11,660 nucleotides of DNA. Source: an uncultured Lachnospiraceae bacterium. GTDB taxonomy: Bacteria > Bacillota > Clostridia > Lachnospirales > Lachnospiraceae. The position numbers and the translations under genes are program-made. The notes under the pieces were generated by a model. That model worked only from the letters and a program-made list of their open reading frames with translations. It was not told the DNA's origin and ran no database searches. The stretch's first letter is position 1. Each line of letters starts with the position of its first letter. Below, piece by piece: positions 1 to 6,098 of the stretch. The stretch is from positions 1 to 11,660 of the forward strand of contig CAJTOW010000082.1 of the NCBI GenBank assembly GCA_910577655.1, in the 5' to 3' direction.

Positions 1-257
1 TACATCCGGGTGGAAAATCCGCTTGAAAAAGGGATCATAGGTCAGTGGCAGGGACTTCTTCCCCTGGCAGAAATCCAGAAATCTCCTCTGGCATTCGGCA
101 TCCAGACTCTGGTAGCTTCCGTAAAGAAACGGGGAATTTTTAACAACTGAACCACCTGCTCATCGGTCTCTGGTACGGTTTCCCAGACCGGGACTCCCGG
201 CTGCATGCTGAATGCCGGATTTATATACGTGTTGACTGCTGCTGTTCTTTCTGCCAT
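1..257 (-). pseudogene. Frameshifted 5' end of an Rpn/PD-(D/E)XK nuclease-family (transposase-like) gene
   Basis: The first 40 codons from the ATG at 257 give a protein beginning MAERTAAVNTYINPAF and ending DEQVVQLLK. After the A5 tract (T5 at 137-141 on the + strand) homology continues one frame over as NSPFLYGSYQSLDAECQ and, later, LTYDPFFKRIFHPDV, which runs off the window edge. From memory, this join and the TYDPFFKRIFHPDV motif are typical of the PD-(D/E)XK nuclease family transposase (Rpn, recombination-promoting nuclease) proteins that are abundant in Lachnospiraceae. One more A in the tract would restore the frame. The start is supported by GGAGG at 267-271, nine bases upstream. An upstream in-frame extension to about 362 has no ribosome site and would start at or before the likely transcription start. 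Only the N-terminal part is visible, so catalytic residues cannot be judged. The frameshift could be a real lesion, phase variation, slippage or a sequencing error. Confidence 0.72.
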
Positions 258-310
258 AGGCTGATACCTCCACAAAATCAGATTAAATTGAAAATCGGAT
301 CTGGAACATG

Positions 311-326
311 CGGTGGGAGTCCACCG
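311..326 (-). promoter_or_regulatory. Leader hairpin upstream of the Rpn-family gene
   Basis: The minus strand reads CGGTGG-ACTC-CCACCG, a perfect six-pair GC-rich stem with a four-base loop, about 54 bases before the start codon and inside the predicted leader. No U tract follows, so it is not a terminator. It may stabilise the mRNA or modulate translation. Confidence 0.35.
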
Positions 327-352
327 GAAACTCTGATTTACAAGATGGTTGA

Positions 353-381
353 AGTATAGCATACGGGCGGAGGAATTGCAA
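353..381 (-). promoter_or_regulatory. Extended -10 promoter for the Rpn-family gene
   Basis: On the minus strand TTGCAA (376-381) is followed after exactly 17 bases by TATACT (353-358), and TG lies one base upstream of the -10, as in extended -10 promoters. Transcription would start near 345, leaving a leader of about 88 bases before the ATG at 257. This is a pattern match only. Confidence 0.55.
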
Positions 382-553
382 CAAAAAATGTCAGAAATAT
401 CCGTCTGATGTCATTTATATATCCTCACAGTGTCTGATCCTGGCCGGATCGTTTTTCTTCATTATATACGAACGTATGGGAATGCGCCGCCTATGGAGAT
501 GATCCTTGTAAAAGCAATTTGACAAACCGTAACATTTCCGGCAGCTCACGTAT

Positions 554-612
554 AAAAATGCGGCCCCCAGCCCCCGGCCCACCTGGCCGTTCCATCTGGA
601 AACCGCATTTTT
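554..612 (-). terminator. Terminator-like structure downstream of mtlA
   Basis: AAAAATGCGG (554-563) pairs perfectly with CCGCATTTTT (603-612). On the minus strand the right-hand arm comes first and the structure ends in CCGCATTTTTATACG, giving a U run after the stem. The 39-base interior holds further small stems (TTCCA-GA-TGGAA and GGCC-AGGTG-GGCC), so it is more branched than a plain intrinsic terminator. It lies about 135 bases beyond the mtlA stop and would close the PTS operon. The A-rich 5' arm means it could also work on the + strand. Confidence 0.6.
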
Positions 613-746
613 TATCTTACAAATACTCCCTCAATCATTCCGTTTCATACAGAAAACATGCCCTTAATCCGTTTTCTGCATAAGTAAAGCATTCTGTTCC
701 TGACAGATGCCGTCTGTGTCCCCACTCCCCGGCTTACAGATGGCTC

Positions 747-2609
747 CTATCCCAGCTGCTCCAGCACCCACTCCACATCATCCGTGGTTTTTAAGGTTTC
801 CAGTCTGGCCGGATCCTCCAGCAGGGTGCACAGCTTGCTCAAAAGCTCCAGGTGCTCGTCGCCGATTCCCGCAATACCGAACACCAGCTGGGCCTTCTCC
901 GCGCCGAAGTCCACACCTTCAGGATACTGTAAGAACACGATCCCGGTCTTCTTCACCGTCCCTTTGGCCTGGGTGGTTCCGTGGGGAATGGCTACCCCCA
1001 TACCGATGTAGGTGGACACCAGTTTCTCACGCTCCTGCATGGCCGCCACATAGGTGCCGTCCACATAGCCCAGGGATTCCAGAAGCTCACCGGCCGCCTG
1101 GATGGCTTCCTCCTTGGTCACCGGTGTCTGGCCCAGCTTAATGCCGTCGGCAATGATGACCTGCTTCTTCACCGGCACATCCGGAATGGTGATATCCGTG
1201 TTCTCCCCTGCCGGTGCCGCCGGCGCATCCCCGGTAGTCAGCTGTACGTAGAGGGCATCCAGGGCCGGATCGGCCAGGAAGTTGCCGATGGTGATCAACT
1301 GTGCCTGGGGCGCGGATTTTCTGGCCCGGTCCGCCAGGGTGGTCTGAACCACAGCGATGTCACAGTCCGCAGGAATATTGTCCACGGAGGTGTTTTTCAC
1401 TGTGATATCCGGACGGTTGGCCTTGATCCGGTTGCGGAACTTGGTGGCGCCCATGGCGGAGGAACCCATGCCCGCATCGCAGGCAAAAATGATCTTTTTG
1501 ATTGCATCGGCTTTTTCGATGGTTCCGGGAACCACGGTCTGGCCCTTGGCCTCTGCCTTCATGGCTGCCATCTCGTTCTGGGCCTCCTCCAGGCTCTTAC
1601 CCCCGGCCATCTTCACCAGCGGAGCGGCGATGGCAAAGGACACCCCTGCGGAAATGATCACGCCCACAAGAACCTTCAGCATATCTGACCCTGGTGTCAT
1701 CATCATGTAAGCGATGATGGATCCCGGGGAAGCCGGACCTACCAGGCCGCAGCCGGTCATATTGAACCAGAAGATCCCGACCATGCTGCCTGCGATGGGC
1801 GCCACAAGCACCAGCGGGTTCATCAGCACATAGGGGAAGTATATCTCATGGATACCGCCCAGCAGATGGATGATCACCGCGCCCGGTGCCGAATCCCTGG
1901 TAGCCTTATCCTTACAGAAGAACATGTAGGCCAGCAGCACACCCAGCCCGGGGCCCGGGTTGGGCTCCAGCATATACATGACGGACTTCCCTGCCTCGGT
2001 CACCTGTGCCGTGGCAATGGGAGTGAAAATACCATGGTTGATGGCATTATTAAGGAACAGCACCTTGGCCGGTTCGATGAAAATGGAAACCAGCGGGAGC
2101 AGTCCGTGGCTCACCAGGATATTGACACCGGCCGCCAGGACCGCCAGGATCCCGCTCATCACCGGCCCGATGACCACATATCCCAGGATTGCCAGGATCA
2201 TACCGATGATACCGGCGGAAAAGTTGTTGATCAGCATCTCAAAACCTGCCGGCATATGGCCGTCCATGGCCTCGTCAAATTTCCTGACGCAGAAGCCCGC
2301 CAGAGGGCCCATGACCATGGCAGCCATCAGCATGGTGATCTCCGTATTGCTCATGATGGCGCCGATTACTGCGATGGCGCCCACCACCCGGCCACGGTCT
2401 CCGCCGATCATGCGGCCGCCGGTGGAGGCGATCAGGATCGGGATCAGGTAGGTCAGCATGGGACCTACCATGCTGTTGAACTCAGGATTGGGGATCCACC
2501 CCGTATCAATGAACAGTGCAGCCAGAAATCCAAAGGCAATCAGCGCACCGATGTTGGGCATCACCATACCCGATAAGAATTTACCAAAACGTTGTACTAT
2601 ATTTTTCAA
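747..2609 (-). CDS. mtlA: PTS mannitol-type permease, fused EIICBA
   Basis: This 620-residue inner-membrane protein imports and phosphorylates a hexitol using phosphate from HPr. Domain order is EIIC (about 1-345, hydrophobic, with MVMPNIGALIAFG near the start and the substrate-site loop GGIHEIYFPYVLM at 251-263, including Glu255), EIIB (about 370-465, phosphocysteine Cys377 in CDAGMGSSAMGA) and EIIA (about 482-620, phosphohistidine His543 in GVAIPHGT). Layout and length closely match E. coli MtlA (637 residues), so the family call is firm. Real substrate specificity is less sure because no mannitol-1-phosphate dehydrogenase gene is nearby and the operon instead carries a SorE-like dehydrogenase. 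The start codon is TTG (2607-2609), supported by AGGAGG seven bases upstream and by MtlA-like sequence from residue 3 on. It is the last gene of the operon. Confidence 0.95.
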   Translation of the reverse strand: MKNIVQRFGKFLSGMVMPNIGALIAFGFLAALFIDTGWIPNPEFNSMVGPMLTYLIPILIASTGGRMIGGDRGRVVGAIAVIGAIMSNTEITMLMAAMVMGPLAGFCVRKFDEAMDGHMPAGFEMLINNFSAGIIGMILAILGYVVIGPVMSGILAVLAAGVNILVSHGLLPLVSIFIEPAKVLFLNNAINHGIFTPIATAQVTEAGKSVMYMLEPNPGPGLGVLLAYMFFCKDKATRDSAPGAVIIHLLGGIHEIYFPYVLMNPLVLVAPIAGSMVGIFWFNMTGCGLVGPASPGSIIAYMMMTPGSDMLKVLVGVIISAGVSFAIAAPLVKMAGGKSLEEAQNEMAAMKAEAKGQTVVPGTIEKADAIKKIIFACDAGMGSSAMGATKFRNRIKANRPDITVKNTSVDNIPADCDIAVVQTTLADRARKSAPQAQLITIGNFLADPALDALYVQLTTGDAPAAPAGENTDITIPDVPVKKQVIIADGIKLGQTPVTKEEAIQAAGELLESLGYVDGTYVAAMQEREKLVSTYIGMGVAIPHGTTQAKGTVKKTGIVFLQYPEGVDFGAEKAQLVFGIAGIGDEHLELLSKLCTLLEDPARLETLKTTDDVEWVLEQLG

Positions 2610-2622
2610 GAAAACTCCTCCT
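2607..2622 (-). promoter_or_regulatory. Strong ribosome site with TTG start for mtlA
   Basis: AGGAGG (2617-2622) sits seven bases before TTG (2607-2609) on the minus strand. A strong Shine-Dalgarno paired with a weak start codon, overlapped by the stop codon of a small upstream reading frame (TGA at 2622-2624), suggests that mtlA translation is set or coupled here. Confidence 0.7.
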
Positions 2623-2696
2623 CACTCTGAAATCCGCGCTCCTATCCCTTCCTGCCGGATCCTTCCGGCCAGGTATATCCACACTGCCGGAATCAT
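2622..2696 (-). CDS. Possible 24-residue leader peptide coupled to mtlA
   Basis: An ATG at 2694-2696 opens a 24-codon frame ending in TGA at 2622-2624. Eight bases upstream is AAGGTG within AAAAAGGTGAT, a good match to the Shine-Dalgarno core. The stop overlaps the first base of the mtlA ribosome site (GAGTGAGGAGGAG), the arrangement expected for translational coupling. The predicted peptide begins MIPAVWIYLAGRIRQ and is mildly hydrophobic then basic; I recognise no family. Its coding DNA contains a GCCGGA-AGGA-TCCGGC hairpin (2654-2669). It fills about half of the 158-base gap between the regulator and mtlA. It could be a chance frame, since the same frame stays open far upstream. Confidence 0.35.
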   Translation of the reverse strand: MIPAVWIYLAGRIRQEGIGARISE

Positions 2697-2767
2697 TCTT
2701 TTATCACCTTTTTGCGGTCGGGATCTATAAAAGCCGATGTTCAATGGAGGAACTGACCATTCTTTCC

Positions 2768-3529
2768 CTACAGCACTTCAACCCCATACCGTCTGCACTC
2801 TGCCAGCATCTCTGCCGGGAGGTTCCCGTCGGAAACGATGATATCAATATCCGACAGCCCGCAGACGTGAAAGCTGCATTTCACCCCTACCTTGGAGGAA
2901 TCCATCAGAAGGACTACCTGCTCCGACTGGCGGATAGCCGTCTGCTTTAAGATGGCCTCGTCACTGATTCCGCAGGTGAATCCTGCCGCCGGATGGTAGC
3001 CTGTTATCCCTAAGAATGCCTGATGGAAATTCACCCGCTCCAGCTCCTTGATAGCGGAAAATCCGAACACGCTCTGGCTGTAACGGTTCAGCTGGCCCCC
3101 GGGAAGCATGACCGTGGACTTTGACAGGTCCGCAAGCTCCGTGGCACAGCTTAAGCCGGTGGTATAGATCAGGCAGGACTGGTCCGGGAACTGGCGGGCC
3201 AGCACCGTGGCCGTACTGCCGGAATCCAGATAAACCGTCGTATCGGAGCGCAAAAGAGTCAGGGCTTTCTGGGCGATCTTCTGCTTCTCAGGAATATTGC
3301 GGACAGACTTTCTGTTCAGGAAATCATCAGTGCCGATGATGACCTGCACGGATCTGGCGCCCCCGTGGATCCTGAGAATCCGCTTTCCCTCATCCAGGAG
3401 CTTCAAATCTGTACGCAGCGTCATCTCCGAAACATTGGGAAACGCATCCTTAATCTGGGAGAAGCTGACAGTCCCCTTCTCATTGATCAGTTCTACAATC
3501 GCATTTCTGCGCATTTCCATTGAATCCAT
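2768..3529 (-). CDS. DeoR-family transcriptional regulator
   Basis: A 253-residue cytoplasmic repressor-type protein. Residues 6-58 form the DeoR winged helix-turn-helix (MRRNAIVELINEKGTVSF start; recognition segment SEMTLRTDLKLL at 34-45; RIHGGA at 53-58). Residues about 75-235 are the DeoR sensor domain of the ribose-5-phosphate-isomerase-like fold, with LDSGSTATVLA (101-111), TTGLS (123-127) and DSSKVG (210-215), the segments that bind phosphosugars in this family. Length is normal for the family. Start is the ATG at 3527-3529 with GGAGG six bases upstream (3536-3540). It lies between the dehydrogenase and mtlA genes, so it most likely controls this operon in response to a pathway sugar phosphate, by analogy with FruR/GlpR-type members. 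The actual ligand is not known. Confidence 0.92.
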   Translation of the reverse strand: MDSMEMRRNAIVELINEKGTVSFSQIKDAFPNVSEMTLRTDLKLLDEGKRILRIHGGARSVQVIIGTDDFLNRKSVRNIPEKQKIAQKALTLLRSDTTVYLDSGSTATVLARQFPDQSCLIYTTGLSCATELADLSKSTVMLPGGQLNRYSQSVFGFSAIKELERVNFHQAFLGITGYHPAAGFTCGISDEAILKQTAIRQSEQVVLLMDSSKVGVKCSFHVCGLSDIDIIVSDGNLPAEMLAECRRYGVEVL

Positions 3530-3537
3530 TCATTACC

Positions 3538-3627
3538 TCCAGTCTGTGCCGGACAGTCAGGGAAACGGCATACCCGCCCGTATCCGTTCAGGCTGGCCTG
3601 GGCGTTTACCGCCATGCACAGACTGGA
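3538..3627 (-). ncRNA. Cloverleaf-like structured leader in front of the DeoR-family gene
   Basis: A perfect 12-bp inverted repeat (TCCAGTCTGTGC at 3538-3549, partner at 3616-3627) encloses three hairpins that touch each other without gaps: GGCG-TTTAC-CGCC (3601-3613), CAGG-CTGG-CCTG (3589-3600) and AACGG(c)ATAC / GTATCCGTT with a six-base loop and one bulged base (3564-3588). The closing stem's last bases are the first three of the GGAGG ribosome site of the regulator gene, so closing it would hide part of that site. It has no U tract and does not fit tRNA arm sizes. I do not recognise a known riboswitch class. Function is inferred from structure only. Confidence 0.45.
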
Positions 3628-3641
3628 ACTTTCGGCACCTG

Positions 3642-4913
3642 TTATTCTGTTATAAAGTTGGCAAGCAGATACTCCTCTGCCTCGGGACACCACAGCCCCT
3701 GGTGGGCATCTACAATATCCGCCAGGGCCACCAGACGGGCATCCTTGTCCGCTTCGCCCTTTGCGCGCAGATCCGTCAGGGCGGTCAGGGGCATGGTCAG
3801 ATGGGTATAGACCAGCTTCTTGCCGCCGGGAATCTTGGGCAGATTCAGGGTGGTATCCGCCACAGAGTCCAGACCGCCGATATGGGTCACCATGACTGCC
3901 GGATTGATCCGTCCGGCCGCCGTCAGCTTCAGGGACTCGATCATGTCGTCTGTATTGCCGCCGGTGGTTCCCATGACGTGGGTGGAATTGTAGTGTACAT
4001 CGTAGAAATTCATGGTGGCGCTGAACTTGTTGTCCGTGGGGCCGGCAAAGAAATTCAGACAGCCGTCCCGGCCCAGAATATCGCTGGACTGCTTCACAAC
4101 CGCAGCCACCGGGGCATAGCACAGCACGTCGTCATAGCCGGTACCGCCGGAGATCTTCAAAAGCTCTGCCACCGGATCCTCGTACGCGCCTGTGTTGACA
4201 AAGTGAAGTTCAATCCCTTCTTCCTTTGCAATCCGGGCCGGCGGGAACAGCATGGCCGCACGGTCCAGACGCTCCTGGTTTAAGTCCGTCACCACCACCA
4301 TAGAGGGACGCACGTCTCTGTGGAGCGCATAGGTCAGGGCGCCCAGACCCATGGGGCCTGCCCCGGCCATAATGGCCAGCTTTCCACCTTCCTTGATGCC
4401 CATCTGGTGGGTGTACACGCCCATCTGGGTATGGTAAGCCGCATTGAAGGCTCCGATGCTGCAGGACATGGGCTCGGCCAGGGAAGCTTCATAGTAGGCA
4501 CGGCCATGGTACTCCAGCAGGCATCCAAGCTCCATCACCTCCGCCGGGATGATGCAGTAGGTGGCATCCCCGCCGAAGAACTCATAGGAATATCCCGGAC
4601 TCCACATGGTCCCCTTATAGTTCAGAGCCGGCTGCAGGGTGAACTTCATCCCCGGTTTGAAGGTATCCTGATGGTTCTTTCCCACCTTGACAATATCCCC
4701 GGCAAACTCATGGCCCATAATGGCCGGATGCTCCGCCACATCGTCGTGGACCCGCTTGTGGGCCGTCCCCAGAATGGCACATTTGTAGGTGGACATGCAG
4801 ATGCTGTCTGACACTACCTTCACCAGAATCTCGTCGTCGGTGATCTCCGGAAGCTCGAACTCCTCAAGTCTCAAATCATTCGCCCCATGCAGTCTGACGC
4901 CTTTCGCTTTCAT
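3642..4913 (-). CDS. Zinc-dependent MDR dehydrogenase, L-sorbose-1-phosphate reductase (SorE)-like
   Basis: A 423-residue cytoplasmic NAD(P)-dependent alcohol dehydrogenase. Catalytic-zinc ligands look intact: Cys39 in SDSICMSTYK, His68-Glu69 in GHEF, and Glu147 in SLAEPMSC. The cofactor loop is AGAGPMGLG (183-191), with Asp210 at the end of the next strand (VVVTD), which usually favours NAD(H). The four-cysteine structural-zinc lobe of classical alcohol dehydrogenases is absent. Overall sequence, including LQPALNYKG and the GGDATY segment, resembles SorE, which interconverts L-sorbose 1-phosphate and D-glucitol 6-phosphate. The assignment is by recognition, not alignment. In this operon it probably oxidises the sugar-alcohol phosphate made by the PTS permease. 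Start is the ATG at 4911-4913 with AAAGGGG seven bases upstream, preceded by its own promoter candidate. Confidence 0.85.
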   Translation of the reverse strand: MKAKGVRLHGANDLRLEEFELPEITDDEILVKVVSDSICMSTYKCAILGTAHKRVHDDVAEHPAIMGHEFAGDIVKVGKNHQDTFKPGMKFTLQPALNYKGTMWSPGYSYEFFGGDATYCIIPAEVMELGCLLEYHGRAYYEASLAEPMSCSIGAFNAAYHTQMGVYTHQMGIKEGGKLAIMAGAGPMGLGALTYALHRDVRPSMVVVTDLNQERLDRAAMLFPPARIAKEEGIELHFVNTGAYEDPVAELLKISGGTGYDDVLCYAPVAAVVKQSSDILGRDGCLNFFAGPTDNKFSATMNFYDVHYNSTHVMGTTGGNTDDMIESLKLTAAGRINPAVMVTHIGGLDSVADTTLNLPKIPGGKKLVYTHLTMPLTALTDLRAKGEADKDARLVALADIVDAHQGLWCPEAEEYLLANFITE

Positions 4914-4932
4914 AATAAAACCCCTTTCTTAA

Positions 4933-4960
4933 ATTATATTTTAAAAATGAAAAAATGCAA
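4933..4960 (-). promoter_or_regulatory. Internal promoter before the SorE-like gene
   Basis: The 90-base gap after pfkB is AT-rich and holds a perfect TATAAT (4933-4938) with TTGCAT (4955-4960) sixteen bases upstream on the minus strand. Transcription would start only about a dozen bases before the coding region, so the leader would be very short but would still include the ribosome site. A weak AACAGA/TCTGTT stem lies between the pfkB stop and this promoter. The dehydrogenase, regulator and mtlA may therefore be expressed partly apart from pfkB. Confidence 0.5.
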
Positions 4961-5003
4961 TGTTCTTTTAACAGAATTCCGCCTATACCGGATTTCTCTG
5001 TTT

Positions 5004-5936
5004 TCAGAGCCTTTGGAACACCACCCTGGACAGCAGCCCTTCAATCACCTCATACTCCGCTGCCTGGGTTCCGCTGCACATGACGTTGGCGGCTCCGGTG
5101 GCAGTGGAAAGACGCACCGTCTCATCCAGGCTCATCCCCCTCTCTTCCGCCACGGCCAGGGCTGCCACCACACTGTCTCCGGCTCCCACGGTACTTCCCA
5201 CCGGCACCTTCAGGCCTTCTGCATAGACCGTTTCCTCTCCGGTCACATACAAGGCGCCCTCTTTGCCCATGGACACCACTACTCTGGCAATCCCGTACCG
5301 GTTCATCAGTTCCCTGGCCGCCTGCTCCAGCTCCCGGGGGGTCTTAAGGTTCCTTCCCAGAAGCCCTGACAGCTCATGGTTGTTGGGCTTCACCAGATAA
5401 GGAGATGCCTTCAGTCCCTCTGCCAGCAGCTCCCCGTCTGCGTCCAGGATCACCCTGGCTCCTGCCTCCCTGCAGGCCTTCACCCAGGTGTAATAGGTAT
5501 CTTTTGGCGCTCCCTTTGGCAGGCTGCCGGATAGAACCACGATATCCCCGGAGGTAATCATCCCCACAACCTCTTCCAGAAACTCATTGAGAAGCTCTTC
5601 TGACACCGTGATCCCCGGCTCGTTGATGTCTGTGTTGGTGTGATTCACCGGATCGATCACCTTCAGGTTGGTGCGGGTCTCCCCTTTCACAAACCGGAAC
5701 CGGTTCTCAAGGCCCATGGCCTCCAGGGATGACCGGATGGCATTTCCCGTGTCTCCGCCCAGAATACCCGTGGCCACGCTGCTGCCTCCCAGCTTGCTGA
5801 TCACCTTTGAGACATTGATCCCCTTCCCGCCGGGATCCGTCCGCATGGTGGTGATCCGGTTGACACTGTCAATGGTCAGATCCGGAATCTCCACGGTCTT
5901 ATCCAGTGCCGGATTCAGTGTTACAGTGCAGATCAT
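5004..5936 (-). CDS. pfkB: PfkB-family hexose-phosphate kinase (1-phosphofructokinase / tagatose-6-phosphate kinase type)
   Basis: A 310-residue cytoplasmic ribokinase-fold kinase. It opens MICTVTLNPALDKTVEI, as FruK and LacC do, and carries PGGKGINVS (35-43, substrate site), KPNNHEL (183-189) and the C-terminal signature VGSTVGAGDSVVA (246-258) with catalytic Asp254. The length is that of the family. Members with this pattern phosphorylate fructose 1-phosphate to fructose 1,6-bisphosphate, or tagatose 6-phosphate to the 1,6-bisphosphate; sequence alone does not separate these. No fruA-type permease is beside it. Placement with a SorE-like dehydrogenase and a hexitol-type permease suggests that it acts on a ketose phosphate made from the imported polyol. 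Start is the ATG at 5934-5936 with AAAAAGGGGG seven bases upstream. It is the first gene after the main operon promoter. Confidence 0.9.
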   Translation of the reverse strand: MICTVTLNPALDKTVEIPDLTIDSVNRITTMRTDPGGKGINVSKVISKLGGSSVATGILGGDTGNAIRSSLEAMGLENRFRFVKGETRTNLKVIDPVNHTNTDINEPGITVSEELLNEFLEEVVGMITSGDIVVLSGSLPKGAPKDTYYTWVKACREAGARVILDADGELLAEGLKASPYLVKPNNHELSGLLGRNLKTPRELEQAARELMNRYGIARVVVSMGKEGALYVTGEETVYAEGLKVPVGSTVGAGDSVVAALAVAEERGMSLDETVRLSTATGAANVMCSGTQAAEYEVIEGLLSRVVFQRL

Positions 5937-5967
5937 AGTAAAACCCCCTTTTTCTTTAATACGCTTC

Positions 5968-5990
5968 TGTGCTTTTGAATCAAAAGTACA
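5968..5990 (-). promoter_or_regulatory. 23-bp palindromic operator candidate in the pfkB leader
   Basis: CTTTTGA and TCAAAAG flank a single central base (5972-5986), and TGT/ACA outer arms extend the symmetry with one mismatched pair, giving ten of eleven matching positions. It lies about 25-45 bases downstream of the predicted transcription start and upstream of the ribosome site (5944-5948), a suitable place for a repressor roadblock. The operon's DeoR-family protein is the obvious candidate binder, but this is inference. Confidence 0.45.
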
Positions 5991-6010
5991 TTTTCTTTTA
6001 TTTCAACAAC

Positions 6011-6041
6011 TATAGCTATATAATAACACTATTTTCGAAAA
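6011..6041 (-). promoter_or_regulatory. Two short palindromes within the pfkB promoter
   Basis: TTTTCGAAAA (6032-6041) fills most of the spacer between the -35 and -10 elements, and TATAGCTATA (6011-6020) covers the region just after the -10. Both are perfect 10-bp palindromes where a bound regulator would block RNA polymerase. AT-rich DNA makes short palindromes fairly common, so support is modest. Confidence 0.35.
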
Positions 6042-6047
6042 AGTCAA
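6020..6047 (-). promoter_or_regulatory. Main promoter of the pfkB operon
   Basis: TTGACT (6042-6047) and TATTAT (6020-6025) are separated by 16 bases on the minus strand, inside the most AT-rich island of the window. This is a good vegetative-type promoter. Transcription would begin near 6013, about 77 bases before the pfkB ATG. Confidence 0.65.
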
Positions 6048-6098
6048 CAGTTATTTTAAGGATTTCTTGGGATTTTGAAAAAGATATTTTTGATTTAA

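Larger units (their letters stand above)
258..746. other. Intergenic region between the Rpn-family gene and mtlA
   Basis: No convincing gene is seen in this stretch. From low to high coordinates it holds the Rpn ribosome site (267-271), leader hairpin and promoter; a GATCC-GGCCA-GGATC small stem near 436-450; a CCGTAACATTTC word (527-538) also found in the big palindrome at 7496-7575; the terminator-like structure at 554-612; an imperfect stem CAGAAAAC/GTTTTCTG (650-678); and a small ACAGA/TCTGT stem (703-717) just downstream of mtlA. Confidence 0.6.

Noticed and set aside
258..362. N-terminal extension of the Rpn-family frame to about 362
   Set aside because: It lacks a ribosome site, overlaps the predicted promoter and leader, and its residues do not resemble the family; the ATG at 257 has a proper GGAGG.
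415..462. 15-codon minus-strand frame starting MKKNDPARIR
   Set aside because: No ribosome site and no promoter at the right distance; too short to support.
2725..2760. 11-codon minus-strand frame just after the regulator stop
   Set aside because: Only a weak GGGAAAG upstream and no coupling to a downstream gene; likely chance.
2660..2767. Separate promoter directly before mtlA
   Set aside because: TATAGA is present but no acceptable -35 lies at 16-18 bases; expression from the upstream promoters is more likely.
3538..3627. tRNA gene suggested by the cloverleaf shape
   Set aside because: Arm sizes are wrong (12-bp closing stem, four-base loop in the middle arm) and no T-loop consensus or CCA-type end is present.
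3493..4122. Long minus-strand frame across the dehydrogenase 3' end and the leader
   Set aside because: It is out of frame with the clear zinc dehydrogenase gene and the regulator, and reads as Gly/Arg/Pro-rich shadow sequence.
4898..4913. cre-like catabolite site ATGAAAGCG at the dehydrogenase start
   Set aside because: The second half lacks the conserved C of the cre consensus and the match comes from the first codons of the gene.
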